From: Petrolisthes cinctipes
Lineage: Eukaryota > Arthropoda > Malacostraca > Decapoda > Porcellanidae
Assembly: GCA_033782935.1 (NCBI GenBank)
Contig: JAWQEG010000167.1
Location: forward strand, 1,079,001 to 1,143,000
Reading direction: 5' to 3'
DNA length: 64,000 nucleotides
Below the pieces are notes generated by a model that was not told the DNA's origin, did no database searches, and saw only the letters and a list, made by a program, of their open reading frames with translations. Shown here in pieces: positions 1 through 14,800 of this stretch (the stretch's first letter is position 1; every line of letters begins with the position of its first letter). Made by a program: the position numbers and the translations under genes.

Positions 1-2353
1 AAAATACTCTAACACGAAGTAGGCATGTACAGATCGCTTCTGGGACCCAAAAATATTGAATTTTCGGGTATTTTGAGCTTGCTTTTGAGATATAAACGAG
101 TACTGAAGATGCATGCACATATCGACTTTTTGCACTTAAAATATCGATTTTGAGGATATTTTGGGTCTGTATCTTGAAAAAATTCTAGCAAAGAGTAGGC
201 ATGTACAAGTCGCTTCTGGGACCTAAAAATATTGAATTTACCGTTGTTTTGAGCCTGGTATTTCATATATAAACGGGTACAGAAGATGCATGCACATATC
301 GTCTTTAAGGCACCCAAAATATCGATTTTGAGCATGTTTTGGGCCTGTATTTTGAAAATACACTAACACGAAGTAGTCATGTACAGATCGCTGCGGGGAC
401 CCAAAACTTTTGAATTTTCCGTTGTTTTGAGCCTGAATATGAGATATAAACGGGTACTGAAGATGCATGCTGATATCAAGTTTGGGCACCCAAAATATCG
501 ATTTTAGCATGTTTTGGGCTTATATTTTGAATATACTCTAACACAGAGTAGGCATGTACAGATCGCTTCTGGGACCCCAAAATATCGAAATTTCGGGGGG
601 TTTGAGCTTAATTTGAGATAGAAACGGGTACAGAAGATGCATGCACATATCGACTATGTGGAGCAAAAATATCGATTTTCAGCATGTTTTGGGCATGTAT
701 TTTGAAAATACTCTAACACGGAGTAGGCATGTACAGATCGCTTCTGGGACCCAAAAATATCGAATTTTCGGGTGTTTTAAGCCTGAATTTGAGATATAAA
801 CGGGTACAGAAGATGCATGCACATATCGAATTTGGGCAGCTAAAATTTCGATTTTCAGCATGTTTTGGGCATGTATTTTGAAAATACTCAAACACGGAGT
901 AGGGATATACAGATCGCTTCTGGGACCCAAAAATATCGAATTTTCGGGTGTTTTGAGCCTAAATTTGAGATATAAACGGGTACTGATCATGCATGCACAT
1001 ATCGACTTGGGAAACATAAAATATCGATTTTTAGCATGTTTTGAGCCTATATTTTGAAAATATTCTAGCACTGAGTAGGCATGTACAGATCACTTCTTGG
1101 ACCCAAAAATATTGAATTTTCGGGTGTTTTGAGCCTGAATTTGAGATATAAACGGGTACAGAAGATGCATGCACATATTGACATTGGGCACCTAAAAGAT
1201 CGATTTTGAGCATATTTTATACCTATATTTTGAAAGTATTCTAACACGGAGTAGGCATGTACAGATCGCTTCTGGGACACAAAAATATCGAATTTTCGGG
1301 TGTTTTGAGCCTGAATTTGAGATATAATAGGGTACAGAAACTACATGTACATATCGACTTTGGGCACCCAAAATATCGATTTTGAGCATGTTTTGAGCCT
1401 ATAATTTGAAAATACTCTAACACGGAGTAGGCATGTACAGATTGCTTCTGGGACCTAAAAATATCCAATTTACGGGTGTTTTGAGCATGAATTTGGGATA
1501 TAAACGGGTACAGAAGATGCATGCACTTATCGACTATGGGCAGCTAAAATATCGATTTTTTGCATGTATTGGGCATGTATTTTGAAAATACTCTAACACA
1601 GAGTAAACTTGTACAGATCGCTTCTGGGACCCAAAAATATCGAATTTTCGGGTGTTTAGAGCTTGAATTTGAGATATAAACGGGTACAGAACATGCATGC
1701 ACTTATTGACTTGGGACACCTAAAATATCGATTTTTAGCATGTTTTAAGCCTTTATTTTGGAAACATTCTAGCACTGAGTAGGCATGTACAGATCGCTTC
1801 TGGAACCCAAAAAAATTGAATTTTCGGGTATTTTGAGCCTGAATTTGATATGTAAACAGGTAATGAAGATGCATGCACATATCGACTCTTTGCACCTAAA
1901 ATATCGATTTTGAGCATGTTTTGGGTCTGTATTGTGAAAATACTCTAACAAGAAGTAGGCATGTACATATCGCTTCTGGGACATAAAAATATCGAATTTT
2001 CGGGTGTTTTGAGCCTGAATTTAAGATATAAACGGGTACAGAAGATGCAAGCACATATCGACTTTGGGCACCTAAACTATCGATTTTTAGCTTGTTTTGG
2101 GCCTATATTTAAAAAAAATTCTATTACTGAGTAGGCATGTACAGATCGCTTGTCTGACCCAAAAATATCGAATTTTCTGGTGTTTTGAGCCTGAATTTGA
2201 GATATAAACGGGTACAGAAGATGCATGCACATAGCGACTATGTGGAGCTAAAATATCGATTTAAAGTATGTTTTGGGCCTGAATTTTGAAAATACTCAAA
2301 CACGGAGTAGGCATGTACAGATCGCTTCTGGGACCCAAAAATCTCGAATTTTC

Positions 2354-4115
2354 GGGTGTTTTGAGTCTGAATTTGAGATATAAATGGGTTCAGAAGATGC
2401 ATGCACATATCGACTTTATGCACTTAAAATATCGATTTTGAGCATGTTTTGAGCCTATATTTTGAAAACATTCTAGCACTGAGTAGGCATGTACAGATCG
2501 CTTCTGTGACCCAAAAATATAGAATTTTTGGGTGTTTTGAGCCTGAATTTGGGATATAAACGGGTACAAAAGATGTATGCACATATCGACTTTGGACACG
2601 TAAAATAACGATAATTAGCATGTTTCAAGCCTATATTTTGAAAATACTCTAACACAGAGTAGGCATGTACAGATCGCTTCTTGGACCCAAAAATATAGAA
2701 TTTTCGAGAATTTTGAGCCTGAATTTGAGATATAATCGGGTACAGAAGATGCATGCTCATATCGACTTTGGGCACCTAAAACATCGATTTTTAGCATGTT
2801 TCGGGCCTGTATTTTGAAAATACTCTAACACGGAATAGGCATGTACAGATTGCTTTTGGGGCCCAAAAACATCGAATTTTCGGGAATTTTGAGCCTCAAT
2901 TTGAGATATAATCGGGTACAGAAGATGCATGCACATATCGACTATGTGGAGGTAAAATATCAATTTTCAGCATGTTTTGGGCATGTATTTTGAAAATACT
3001 CTAACACGGAGTAGGCATGTACAGATTGCTTCTGGCACCCAAAAATCTCGAATTTTCTGGTGTTTTGAGCCTTAATTTGAGATATAAACGGGTACAGAAG
3101 ATGCATGCACATATCGACTTTGGGCACCTAAAATATCGATTTTTAGCATGTTTTGAGCCTATATTTTGAAAACATTCTAGCACTGAGTAGGCATGTACAG
3201 ATCGCTTCTGGGACCCAAAAATATTGAATTTTCCGTCGTTTTGAGCCTGAATTTGAGATATAAACGGGTACTGAAGATGCATGCAGATATCAACTTTTGG
3301 CACCCAAGATATCGATATTTAGCATGTTTTGGGCCTATATTTTGAAAATACTCTAACACAGAGTAGGCATGTACAGATAGCTTCTGGGACCCAAAAATAT
3401 CGAATTTTCGGGTGTTTTGAGCCTGAATTTGAGATATAAACGGGTACAGCATATGCATGCACATATCGACTTTGGACAATTAAAATATCGAATTTTAGCA
3501 TGTTTTAAGCCTATATTTTGAAAACATTCTAGCACTGAGTAGACATGTACAAATCGCTTCTGGGACCCAAAAATATCGAATTTTCGGGTGTTTTGAGCCT
3601 GAATTTTGGATATAAAAGGGTACAGAACATGCATACACATATTGACTTTGCGCACCTCAAATATCGATTTTCAGCATGTTTTTGGCCTGTATTTTGAAAA
3701 TACTCTAACACGAAGTAGGCATGTACAGATCGCTTCTGGGACCCAAAAATATTGAATTTTCGGGTATTTTGAGCCTGCTTTTGAGATATAAACGAGTACT
3801 GAAGATGCATGCACATATCGACTTTTTGCACTTAAAATATCGATTTTGAGGATATTTTGGGTCTGTATCTTGAAAAAATTCTAGCAAAGAGTAGGCATGT
3901 ACAAGTCGCTTCTGGGTCCTAAAAATATTGAATTTACCGTTGTTTTGAGCCTGGTATTTCATATATAAACGGGTACAGAAGATGCATGCACATATCGTCT
4001 TTAAGGCACCCAAAATATCGATTTTGAGCATGTTTTGGGCCTGTATTTTGAAAATACACTAACACGAAGTAGTCATGTACAGATCGCTGCGGGGACCCAA
4101 AACTTTTGAATTTTC
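2354..4115. repeat. Left copy of the 1,762-bp tandem duplication
   Basis: This stretch is repeated at 4116-5877. Its left part belongs to the end of the first 21-monomer copy and its right part (3697-4115) to the start of the second. The segment crosses the HOR boundary, as expected if an unequal exchange occurred after the 21-monomer HOR already existed. Confidence 0.88.
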
Positions 4116-5877
4116 GGGTGTTTTGAGTCTGAATTTGAGATATAAATGGGTTCAGAAGATGCATGCACATATCGACTTTATGCACTTAAAATATCGATTT
4201 TGAGCATGTTTTGAGCCTATATTTTGAAAACATTCTAGCACTGAGTAGGCATGTACAGATCGCTTCTGTGACCCAAAAATATAGAATTTTTCGGTGTTTT
4301 GAGCCTGAATTTGGGATATAAACGGGTACAAAAGATGTATGCACATATCGACTTTGGACACGTAAAATAACGATAATTAGCATGTTTCAAGCCTATATTT
4401 TGAAAATACTCTAACACAGAGTAGGCATGTACAGATCGCTTCTTGGACCCAAAAATATAGAATTTTCGAGAATTTTGAGCCTGAATTTGAGATATAATCG
4501 GGTACAGAAGATGCATGCTCATATCGACTTTGGGCACCTAAAACATCGATTTTTAGCATGTTTTGGGCCTGTATTTTGAAAATACTCTAACACGGAATAG
4601 GCATGTACAGATTGCTTTTGGGGCCCAAAAACATCGAATTTTCGGGAATTTTGAGCCTCAATTTGAGATATAATCGGGTACAGAAGATGCATGCACATAT
4701 CGACTATGTGGAGGTAAAATATCAATTTTCAGCATGTTTTGGGCATGTATTTTGAAAATACTCTAACACGGAGTAGGCATGTACAGATTGCTTCTGGCAC
4801 CCAAAAATCTCGAATTTTCTGGTGTTTTGAGCCTTAATTTGAGATATAAACGGGTACAGAAGATGCATGCACATATCGACTTTGGGCACCTAAAATATCG
4901 ATTTTTAGCATGTTTTGAGCCTATATTTTGAAAACATTCTAGCACTGAGTAGGCATGTACAGATCGCTTCTGGGACCCAAAAATATTGAATTTTCCGTCG
5001 TTTTGAGCCTGAATTTGAGATATAAACGGGTACTGAAGATGCATGCAGATATCAACTTTTGGCACCCAAGATATCGATATTTAGCATGTTTTGGGCCTAT
5101 ATTTTGAAAATACTCTAACACAGAGTAGGCATGTACAGATAGCTTCTGGGACCCAAAAATATCGAATTTTCGGGTGTTTTGAGCCTGAATTTGAGATATA
5201 AACGGGTACAGCATATGCATGCACATATCGACTTTGGACAATTAAAATATCGAATTTTAGCATGTTTTAAGCCTATATTTTGAAAACATTCTAGCACTGA
5301 GTAGACATGTACAAATCGCTTCTGGGACCCAAAAATATCGAATTTTCGGGTGTTTTGAGCCTGAATTTTGGATATAAAAGGGTACAGAACATGCATACAC
5401 ATATTGACTTTGCGCACCTCAAATATCGATTTTCAGCATGTTTTTGGCCTGTATTTTGAAAATACTCTAACACGAAGTAGGCATGTATCGATCGCTTCTG
5501 GGACCCAAAAATATTGAATTTTCGGGTATTTTGAGCCTGCTTTTGAGATATAAACGAGTACTGAAGATGCATGCACATATCGACTTTTTGCACTTAAAAT
5601 ATCGATTTTGAGGATATTTTGGGTCTGTATCTTGAAAAAATTCTAGCAAAGAGTAGGCATGTACAAGTCGCTTCTGGGTCCTAAAAATATTGAATTTACC
5701 GTTGTTTTGAGCCTGGTATTTCATATATAAACGGGTACAGAAGATGCATGCACATATCGTCTTTAAGGCACCCAAAATATCGATTTTGAGCATGTTTTGG
5801 GCCTGTATTTTGAAAATACACTAACACGAAGTAGTCATGTACAGATCGCTGCGGGGACCCAAAACTTTTGAATTTTC
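4116..5877. repeat. Right copy of the 1,762-bp tandem duplication
   Basis: Matches 2354-4115 at a constant offset of 1,762 bp with only scattered substitutions, for example TTTTTCGGTG near 4287 where the partner has TTTTTGGGTG. The junction at its left edge lies within GAATTTTC at 4108-4115, shared by both parents. After 5877 the sequence resumes the ordinary order of the HOR. Confidence 0.88.
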
Positions 5878-8800
5878 CGTTGTTTTGAGCCTGAATATGA
5901 GATATAAACGGGTACTGAAGATGCATGCTGATATCAAGTTTGGGCACCCAAAATATCGATTTTAGCATGTTTTGGGCTTATATTTTGAAAATACTCTAAC
6001 ACAGAGTAGGCATGTACAGATCGCTTCTGGGACCCCAAAATATCGAAATTTCGGGGGGTTTGAGCTGAATTTGAGATAGAAACGGGTACAGAAGATGCAT
6101 GCACATATCGACTATGTGGAGCAAAAATATCGATTTTCAGCATGTTTTGGGCATGTATTTTGAAAATACTCTAACACGGAGTAGGCATGTACAGATCGCT
6201 TCTGGGACCCAAAAATATCGAATTTTCGGGTGTTTTAAGCCTGAATTTGAGATATAAACGGGTACAGAAGATGCATGCACATATCGAATTTGGGCAGCTA
6301 AAATATCGATTTTCAGCATGTTTTGGGCATGTATTTTGAAAATACTCAAACACGGAGTAGGGATATACAGATCGCTTCTGGGACCCAAAAATATCGAATT
6401 TTCGGGTGTTTTGAGCCTAAATTTGAGATATAAACGGGTACTGATCATGCATGCACATATCGACTTGGGAAACATAAAATATCGATTTTTAGCATGTTTT
6501 GAGCCTATATTTTGAAAATATTCTAGCACTGAGTAGGCATGTACAGATCACTTCTTGGACCCAAAAATATTGAATTTTCGGGTGTTTTGAGCCTGAATTT
6601 GAGATATAAACGGGTACAGAAGATGCATGCACATATTGACATTGGGCACCTAAAAGATCGATTTTGAGCATGTTTTATACCTATATTTTGAAAGTATTCT
6701 AACACGGAGTAGGCATGTACAGATCGCTTCTGGGACACAAAAATATCGAATTTTCGGGTGTTTTGAGCCTGAATTTGAGATATAATCGGGTACAGAAATT
6801 ACATGTACATATCGACTTTGGGCACCCAAAATATCGATTTTGAGCATGTTTTGAGCCTATAATTTGAAAATACTCTAACACGGAGTAGGCATGTACAGAT
6901 TGCTTCTGGGACCTAAAAATTTCGAATTTACGGGTGTTTTGAGCATGAATTTGGGATATAAACGGGTACAGAAGATGCATGCACTTATCGACTATGGGCA
7001 GCTAAAATATCGATTTTTTGCATGTATTGGGCATGTATTTTGAAAATACTCTAACACAGAGTAAACTTGTACAGATCGCTTCTGGGACCCAAAAACATCG
7101 AATTTTCGGGTGTTTAGAGCTTGAATTTGAGATATAAACGGGTACAGAACATGCATGCACTTATTGACTTGGGACACCTAAAATATCGATTTTTAGCATG
7201 TTTTAAGCCTTTATTTTGGAAACATTCTAGCACTGAGTAGGCATGTACAGATCGCTTCTGGAACCCAAAAAAATTGAATTTTCGGGTATTTTGAGCCTGA
7301 ATTTGATATGTAAACAGGTAATGAAGATGCATGCACATATCGACTCTTTGCACCTAAAATATCGATTTTGAGCATGTTTTGGGTCTGTATTATGAAAATA
7401 CTCTAACAAGAAGTAGGCATGTACATATCGCTTCTGGGACACAAAAATATCGAATTTTCGGGTGTTTTGAGCCTGAATTTAAGATATAAGCGGGTACAGA
7501 AGATGCATGCACATATCGACTTTGGGCACCTAAACTATCGATTTTTAGCTTGTTTTGGGCCTATATTTAAAAAAAATTCTATTACTGAGTAGGCATGTAC
7601 AGATCGCTTGTCTGACCCAAAAATATCGAATTTTCTGGTGTTTTGAGCCTGAATTTGAGATATAAACGGGTACAGAAGATGCATGCACATAGCGACTATG
7701 TGGAGCTAAAATATCGATTTTCAGTATGTTTTGGGCCTGAATTTTGAAAATACTCAAACACGGAGTAGGCATGTACAGATCGCTTCTGGGGCCCAAAAAT
7801 CTCGAATTTTCGGGTGTTTTGAGTCTGAATTTGAGATATAAATGGGTTCAGAAGATGCATGCACATATCGACTTTATGCACTTAAAATATCGATTTTGAG
7901 CATGTTTTGAGCCTATATTTTGAAAACATTCTAGCACTGAGTAGGCATGTACAGATCGCTTCTGTGACCCAAAAATATAGAATTTTTGGGTGTTTTGAGC
8001 CTGAATTTGGGATATAAACGGGTACAAAAGATGTATGCACATATCGACTTTGGACACGTAAAATAACGATATTTAGCATGTTTCAAGCCTATATTTTGAA
8101 AATACTCTAACACAGAGTAGGCATGTACAGATCGCTTCTTGGACCCAAAAATATAGAATTTTCGAGAATTTTGAGCCTGAATTTGAGATATAATCGGGTA
8201 CAGAAGATGCATGCTCATATCGACTTTGGGCACCTAAAATATCGATTTTTAGCATGTTTTGGGCCTGTATTTTGAAAATACTCTAACACGGAATAGGCAT
8301 GTACAGATTGCTTTTGGGGCCCAAAAACATCGAATTTTCGGGAATTTTGAGCCTCAATTTGAGATATAAACGGGTACAGAAGATGCATGCACATATCGAC
8401 TATGTGGAGGTAAAATATCAATTTTCAGCATGTTTTGGGCATGTATTTTGAAAATACTCTAACACGGAGTAGGCATGTACAGATTGCTTCTGGCACCCAA
8501 AAATCTCGAATTTTCTGGTGTTTTGAGCCTTAATTTGAGATATAAACGGGTACAGAAGATGCATGCACATATCGACTTTGGGCACCTAAAATATCGATTT
8601 TTAGCATGTTTTGAGCCTATATTTTGAAAACATTCTAGCACTGAGTAGGCATGTACAGATCGCTTCTGGGACCCAAAAATATTGAATTTTCCGTCGTTTT
8701 GAGCCTGAATTTGAGATATAAACGGGTACTGAAGATGCATGCAGATATCAACTTTTGGCACCCAAGATATCGATATTTAGCATGTTTTGGGCCTATATTT

Positions 8801-8889
8801 TGAAAATACTCTAACACAGAGTAGGCATGTACAGATAGCTTCTGGGACCCAAAAATATCGAATTTTCGGGTGTTTTGAGCCTGAATTTG
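5459..8889. repeat. Third copy of the block A HOR, truncated
   Basis: Matches positions 1-3431 at an offset of 5,458 bp. Small differences include GCTGAATTT near 6064 against GCTTAATTT near 606, and a handful of CpG/TpG exchanges. The match ends near 8889: the first copy continues GAATTTGAGATATAAACG while this copy reads GAATTTGGGATATAAACG, followed by GCATACACATATTGAC. That reading resembles the monomer two units further on in the first copy, so the copy appears to end at another in-register switch. Confidence 0.87.
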
Positions 8890-11800
8890 GGATATAAACG
8901 GGTACAGAAGATGCATACACATATTGACTTTGGGCACCTCAAATATCGATTTTTAGCATGTTTTGGGCCTGTATTTTGAAAGTACTCAAACACGGAGTAG
9001 GCATGTACAGATCGCTTCTGGGACCCAAAAATATCGAATTTTCGGTTGTTTTGAGCTTGAATTTGAGATATAAACGGGTACAGAAGATGCATGCACATAT
9101 CGACTTTGGGCACCTAAAATATCGATTTTCAGCATGTTTTATGGCCTGTATTTTGAAAGTACTCTAACACGGAGTAGGCATGTACAGATCGCTTCTGGGA
9201 CCCAAAAATATTAAATTTTCGGGTATTTTGAGCCTGAATTTGAGATATAAACGGGTACAGCATATGCATGCACATATCGACATTGGGCACCTATAATATC
9301 GATTTTTAGCTTGTTTTGGGCCTATATTTTGAAAATATTCTTTCACTGAGTAGGCATGTACAGATAGCTTCTGTGACCCAAAAATATCGAATTTTCGGGT
9401 GTTTTGAGCCGTAATTTGGGATATAAACGGGTACAAAAGATGTATGCACATATCGACTTTGGACACGTAAAATATCGATTTTTAGCATGTTTTAAGCCTA
9501 TGTTTTGAAAACAGTCTAGCACTAAGTAGACATGTACAGATCCCTTCGGGCACCAAAAAATATTGAATTTTTGGGTGTTTTGAGCCTGCATTTGAGATAT
9601 AAACGGGTACTGAAGATGCATGCATATATCGACTTTTTTCACCTAAAATATCGATTTTGAGCATATTTTGGGTCTGTATCTTGAAAACATTATAGCAAAG
9701 AGTAGGCATGTACAAGTCGCTTCTGGGACCCAAAAATATCGAATTTTCGGGTGTCTTGAGTCTGAATTTGAGATATAAACGGGTACAGAAGATGCATGCA
9801 CATATCGACTTTGCGCACCCAAAATATCGATTTTCAGCATGTTTTGGGCATGTATTTTGAAAATACTCTAACACGAAGTAGGCATGTACAGATATCTTCT
9901 GTGACACAAAAATATCAAATTTTTGGGTATTTTGAGCCTGAATTCGAGATATAAACGGGTACAAAAGATATATGCACATATCGACTTTGGACACCTAAAA
10001 TATCGAATTTTAGCATGTTTTAAGCCTATATTTTGAAAACATTCTAGCACTGAGTAGATATGAACAGATCGCTTCTCGGATCCAAAAATATCGAATTTTC
10101 GGGTGTTTTAAGCCTGAATTTGGGATATAAAACGGTACAGAACATGCATGCTCATATCGACTTGGGACACATAAAATATCGATTTTTAGCATGTATTGGG
10201 CCTATATTTTTAAAATATTCTAGCACTGAATAGGCATGTACATATCGCTTCTGGGACCGAAAAATATAAATTTTAAGGGTGTTTTGAGCCTGAATTTGGG
10301 ATATAAACGGGTACAAAAGATGTATGCACATATCGACTTTGGACACCTAAAATATCGATATTTAGCATGTTTTAAGCCTATATTTTGAAAACAGTCAAGT
10401 ACTGAGTAGACATGTACAGATCGCTTCTGGGACCCAAGAATATTGAATTTTTGGTTGTTTTGAGCCTGAATTTGAGATATAAACGAGTACTGAAGATGCA
10501 GGCACATATCGACTTTTTGCACCTAAAATATCGATTTTGAGCTTGTTTTTTGGTCTGTATTTTGAAAATACTCTAAAACGAAGTAGGCATGTACAGATAT
10601 CTTCTGTGACACAAAAATATCGAGTTTTCGGGTGTTTTGAGCCTGAATTTGGTATATAAACGTGTACAGAAGATGCATACACATATTGACTTTGGGAACC
10701 TCAAATATTGATTTTCAGCATGTTTTGGGTCTGTATTTTTAAAATACTCTAACACGGAATAGGCATGTACAGATTGCTTCTAGGACCCAAAAACGTTGAA
10801 TTTTCGGGTATTTTGAGCCTGAATTTGAGATATAATCGGGTACAGAAGATGCATGCTCATATCAACTTTGGGCACCTAAGATATCGATTCTCAGCATGTT
10901 TTGGGCCTGAATTTTGAAAGTACTCTAATACGGAGTAGGCATGTACAGATCGCTTCTAGGACCCAAAAATATCGAATTTTCGTTTTTTTTTAGCCTGAAT
11001 TTGAGATATAAACGGCTACAGAAGATGCATGCACATATCGACTATGTAGAGCTAAAATATCGATTTTCTGCATGTTTTGGGCATGTATTTTGAAAATACT
11101 CTAACACGAAGTAGACATGTACAGATCGCTTCTGGGACCCAAAAATCTCGAATTTTAGGGTGTTTTGAGCCTGAATTTAAGATATAAACGGGTACAGAAG
11201 ATTCATGCACATATCGACTTTGGGCACCTAAAATATCGATTTTCAGTATGTTTTATGGCCTGTATTTTGAAAGTACTCTAACACGGAGTAGACAAGTACA
11301 GATCGCTTCTGGGAGCCAAAAATATCGAATTTTCGGGTGTTTTGAGCCTAAATTTTAGATATAAACGTGTACAGAACATGCATGCACATATCGACATTAA
11401 GCACCTAAAATATCGATTTTTAGCATGTATTGGGCCTATATTTTGAAAATATTCTAGCACTGAGTAGGCATGTACAGATCGCTTCTGGGACCCAAAAATA
11501 TCGAATTTTCGTGTGTTTTGAGCCTGAATTTAAGATATAAACGGGTACTGAAGATGTAGGCACATGTCGACTTTTTGCACCTAAAATATTGATTTTGAGC
11601 TTGTTTTCGGTCTGTATCTTAAAAACATTCTAGTAAGGAGTAGGCATAGACATATCGCTTCTGGGACACAAAAATATCTAATTTTCGGGTGTTTTGAGCC
11701 TGAATTTGAGATATAAACGGGTACAGAAGATGCAGGCACATATCGACTTTGGGCACCCAAAATATCGATTTTTAGTATGTTTTGGGCCAATATTTTGAAA

Positions 11801-14800
11801 ATATTCTATCACTAAGTAAGCATGTACAGATAGCTTCTGTGACCCAAAAACATTAAATTTTCGGGTGTTTTGAGCCTGAATTTGGGATATAAACGGGTAC
11901 AAAAGATGTATGCACATATCGACTTTGGACACCTAAAATATCGAATTTTAGCATGTTTTAAGCCTATATTTTGAAAACATTCCAGCACTGAGTAGATATG
12001 TGCAGATCTCTTCTGGGGTCCAAAAATATCAAATTTTAGGGTGTTTTAAGCCTGAATTTGAGATATAAACGAGTACAGAACATGCATGCACATATCGACT
12101 TTGGGCACCTAAAATATCGATTTTCAGCTTGTTTTGGGCCTGTATTTTGAAAGTACTCTAACACGGAGTAGGCATATACAGATTGCTTCTAGGTCCCCGA
12201 AATATCAAATTTTCGGGGTTTTGACCCTGAATTTAAGATATAAAAGGGTACAGAAGATGCATGCACTTATCAACTATAGACAGCTAAAATATCGATTTTC
12301 AGCATGTTTTGGGCATGTATTTTAAAAATACTCTAACACGGAGTAGGCATGTACAGATCGCGTCTGGGACCGAAAAATATCGAATTTTCGGGTGTTTTGA
12401 GCCTGAATTTGAGATGTAAACGGGCACAGAACATGCATGCAAATATCGACTTTGGACACCTAAAATATCGATTTTTAGCATGTTTAGAGCCTATATTTTG
12501 AAAACATTCTAGCACTGAGTAGGCATGTACAGATCGCTTTTGGAACACAAAAATATTGAATTTTCGGGTGTTTTGAGCCTGAATTTGATATGTAAACAGG
12601 TAATGAAGATGCATACACATATCGACTCTTTGCACCTAAAATATCGATTTTAAGCATGTTTTGGGTCTGTATTGTGTAAATACTCTAACACGGAGTAGGC
12701 ATGTACAGATCGCTTCAGGCACACAAAAATATCGGATTTTTGGGTGTTTTGAGCCTGAATTTGAGATATAAACGGGTACAGAAGATGAATGCACATATCG
12801 ACTTTGGGCACCCAAAATGTCGATTTTTAGCATGTTTTGGGCCTGTATTTTGAAAATACTCTAAGACTGAGTAGGCATGTTCAGATTGCTTAGGGGACCC
12901 AAAAATATCGAATTTTCGGGTGTTGTGAGACTGAATTTGAGATATAAACGGGTACAGAATACGCATGCACATATCGACAATGGGCACCTAAAATATCGAT
13001 TTTTAGCATGTTTTGGGCTTGAATTTTAAAAGTACTCTGACACGGAGTAGGAATGCACAGATCGCTTCTGGGACCCAAAAATATCGAATTTTCGGGTGTT
13101 TTGAGCCTGAATTTGAGATATAAACGGGTACAGAAGATGCATGCAGATATCGACTATGGGCAGCTAAAATATCGATTTACAGCATGTTTTAGGCCTGTAT
13201 TTTGAAAATACTAAAACACGGAGTAGGCACGTACAGATCGCTTTTGGGACACAAAAATATCGAATTTTTGGGTTTTTTGAGCCTGAATTTGAGATATAAA
13301 CGGGTACAGAAGATGCATGCACATATCGACTTCGGGCACCTAAAATATCGAATTTTAGCATGTTCTGAGCCTCTATTTTGAAAACATTCTAGCACTAGGT
13401 AGGCATGTACAGATCACTTCTGGGACCCAAAAATATCGAATTTTCTGGCGTTTTAAGCCTGAATTATAAATATAACCGGGTACAGAGAATGCATACACAT
13501 ATTGACTTTGTGCACCTAAAATATCAATTTTCAGCATGTTTTGGGCCTGTATTTTAAAAACACTCTAACACGGAGTATACAGGTACAGATCGCTTCTGGG
13601 ACACAAAAATATTGAATTTTCGGAGTTTTGAGACAGAATTTGAGATATAAACGGGTACAGAAGATGCATGCACATTTCGACTTTTTGCACCTAAAATATT
13701 GATTTTGAGCATGTTTTTGGTCTGTATCTTGAAAACTTTCTAGCAAGAAGTAGGCATGTACAGATGGCTTTTGGGACCCAAAAATATCGATTTTTTGGGC
13801 GTTTTGAACCTGAATTAGAGATATACACGGGTACAGAAGATTGCATACACATATTGACTTTGGGCACCTAAAATATCGATTTTCAGCATGTTTTTGGCCT
13901 ATATTTTAAAAACACTCTAACACGGAGTATGCACGTACAGATCGCTTCTGGGACCCAAATAAATCGAATTTTCGGGTGTTTTGAGCATGAATTTGAGATA
14001 TAAACGGGTACAGAAGATGCATGCACATATCGACTTTGGGCACACAAAATATCGATTTTTAGTATGTTTTGGGCCAATATTTTGAAAATATTCTATTACT
14101 AAGTAAGCATGTACAGATAGCTTCTGGGACCCAAAAAAATTAAATTTTTGTGTGTTTTGAGCCTGAATTTGGGATATAAACGGGTACAAAAGATGTATGC
14201 ACATATCGACTTTGGACACTTAAAATATCGAATTTTAGCATGTTTTAAGCCTATATTTTGAAAACATTCTAGCACTGATTAGATATGTACAAATCGCTTC
14301 TGGGATCCAAAAATATCGAATTTTCGGGTGTTTTAAGCCTGAATTTGGGATATAAAAGGGTACAGAACATGCATGCACATATCGACTTGGGACACATAAA
14401 ATATCGATTTTTAGCATGTTTTGACTCTATATTTTGAAAACATTCTAGCACTGAGTAGGCATGTACAGATCACTTCTTGGACCCAAAACGATCGAATTTT
14501 CGGGTGTTTTGAGCCTAAATTTGAGATATAAACGGGTACAGAAGATGCATGCACATATCGACATTGGGCACCTAAAATATCGATTTTTAGCATGTTTTGG
14601 GCTTGAATTTTAAAAAGTACTCTAACACGGAGTAGGCATGCACAGATCGCTTCTGGGACCCAAAAATATCGAATTTTCGGGAGTATTGAGCGTGATTTTG
14701 AGATATAAACGGGTACAGAAGATATATGCACATATCGACTATGGGCAGCTAAAATATCGATTTTCAGCATGTTTTGGGCATGTATTTTGAAAACACTCTA

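Larger units (their letters stand above)
1..8889. repeat. Block A: 21-monomer HOR (3,696 bp), rearranged
   Basis: Positions 1-3696 recur almost base for base starting at 3697 and again at 5459. The first offset is 3,696 bp, exactly 21 monomers. The second is 5,458 bp, because a 1,762-bp (10-monomer) segment is present twice in between. Differences between copies are isolated substitutions, for example GCTTGC near 57 against GCCTGC near 3775. The third copy follows the first to about 8889 and then stops matching. Characteristic subtypes include ATATTGAATTTTCCG, GATATCAACTTTTGGC and TATTTTGAAAACATTC. Confidence 0.92.

Noticed and set aside
860..1057. Plus-strand open frame of 65 codons, and similar ones at 6318, 12134, 15127, 16534 and 40077
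   Set aside because: Same repeat read on the other strand; present only where a subtype happens to lack a stop, with no sign of codon constraint.
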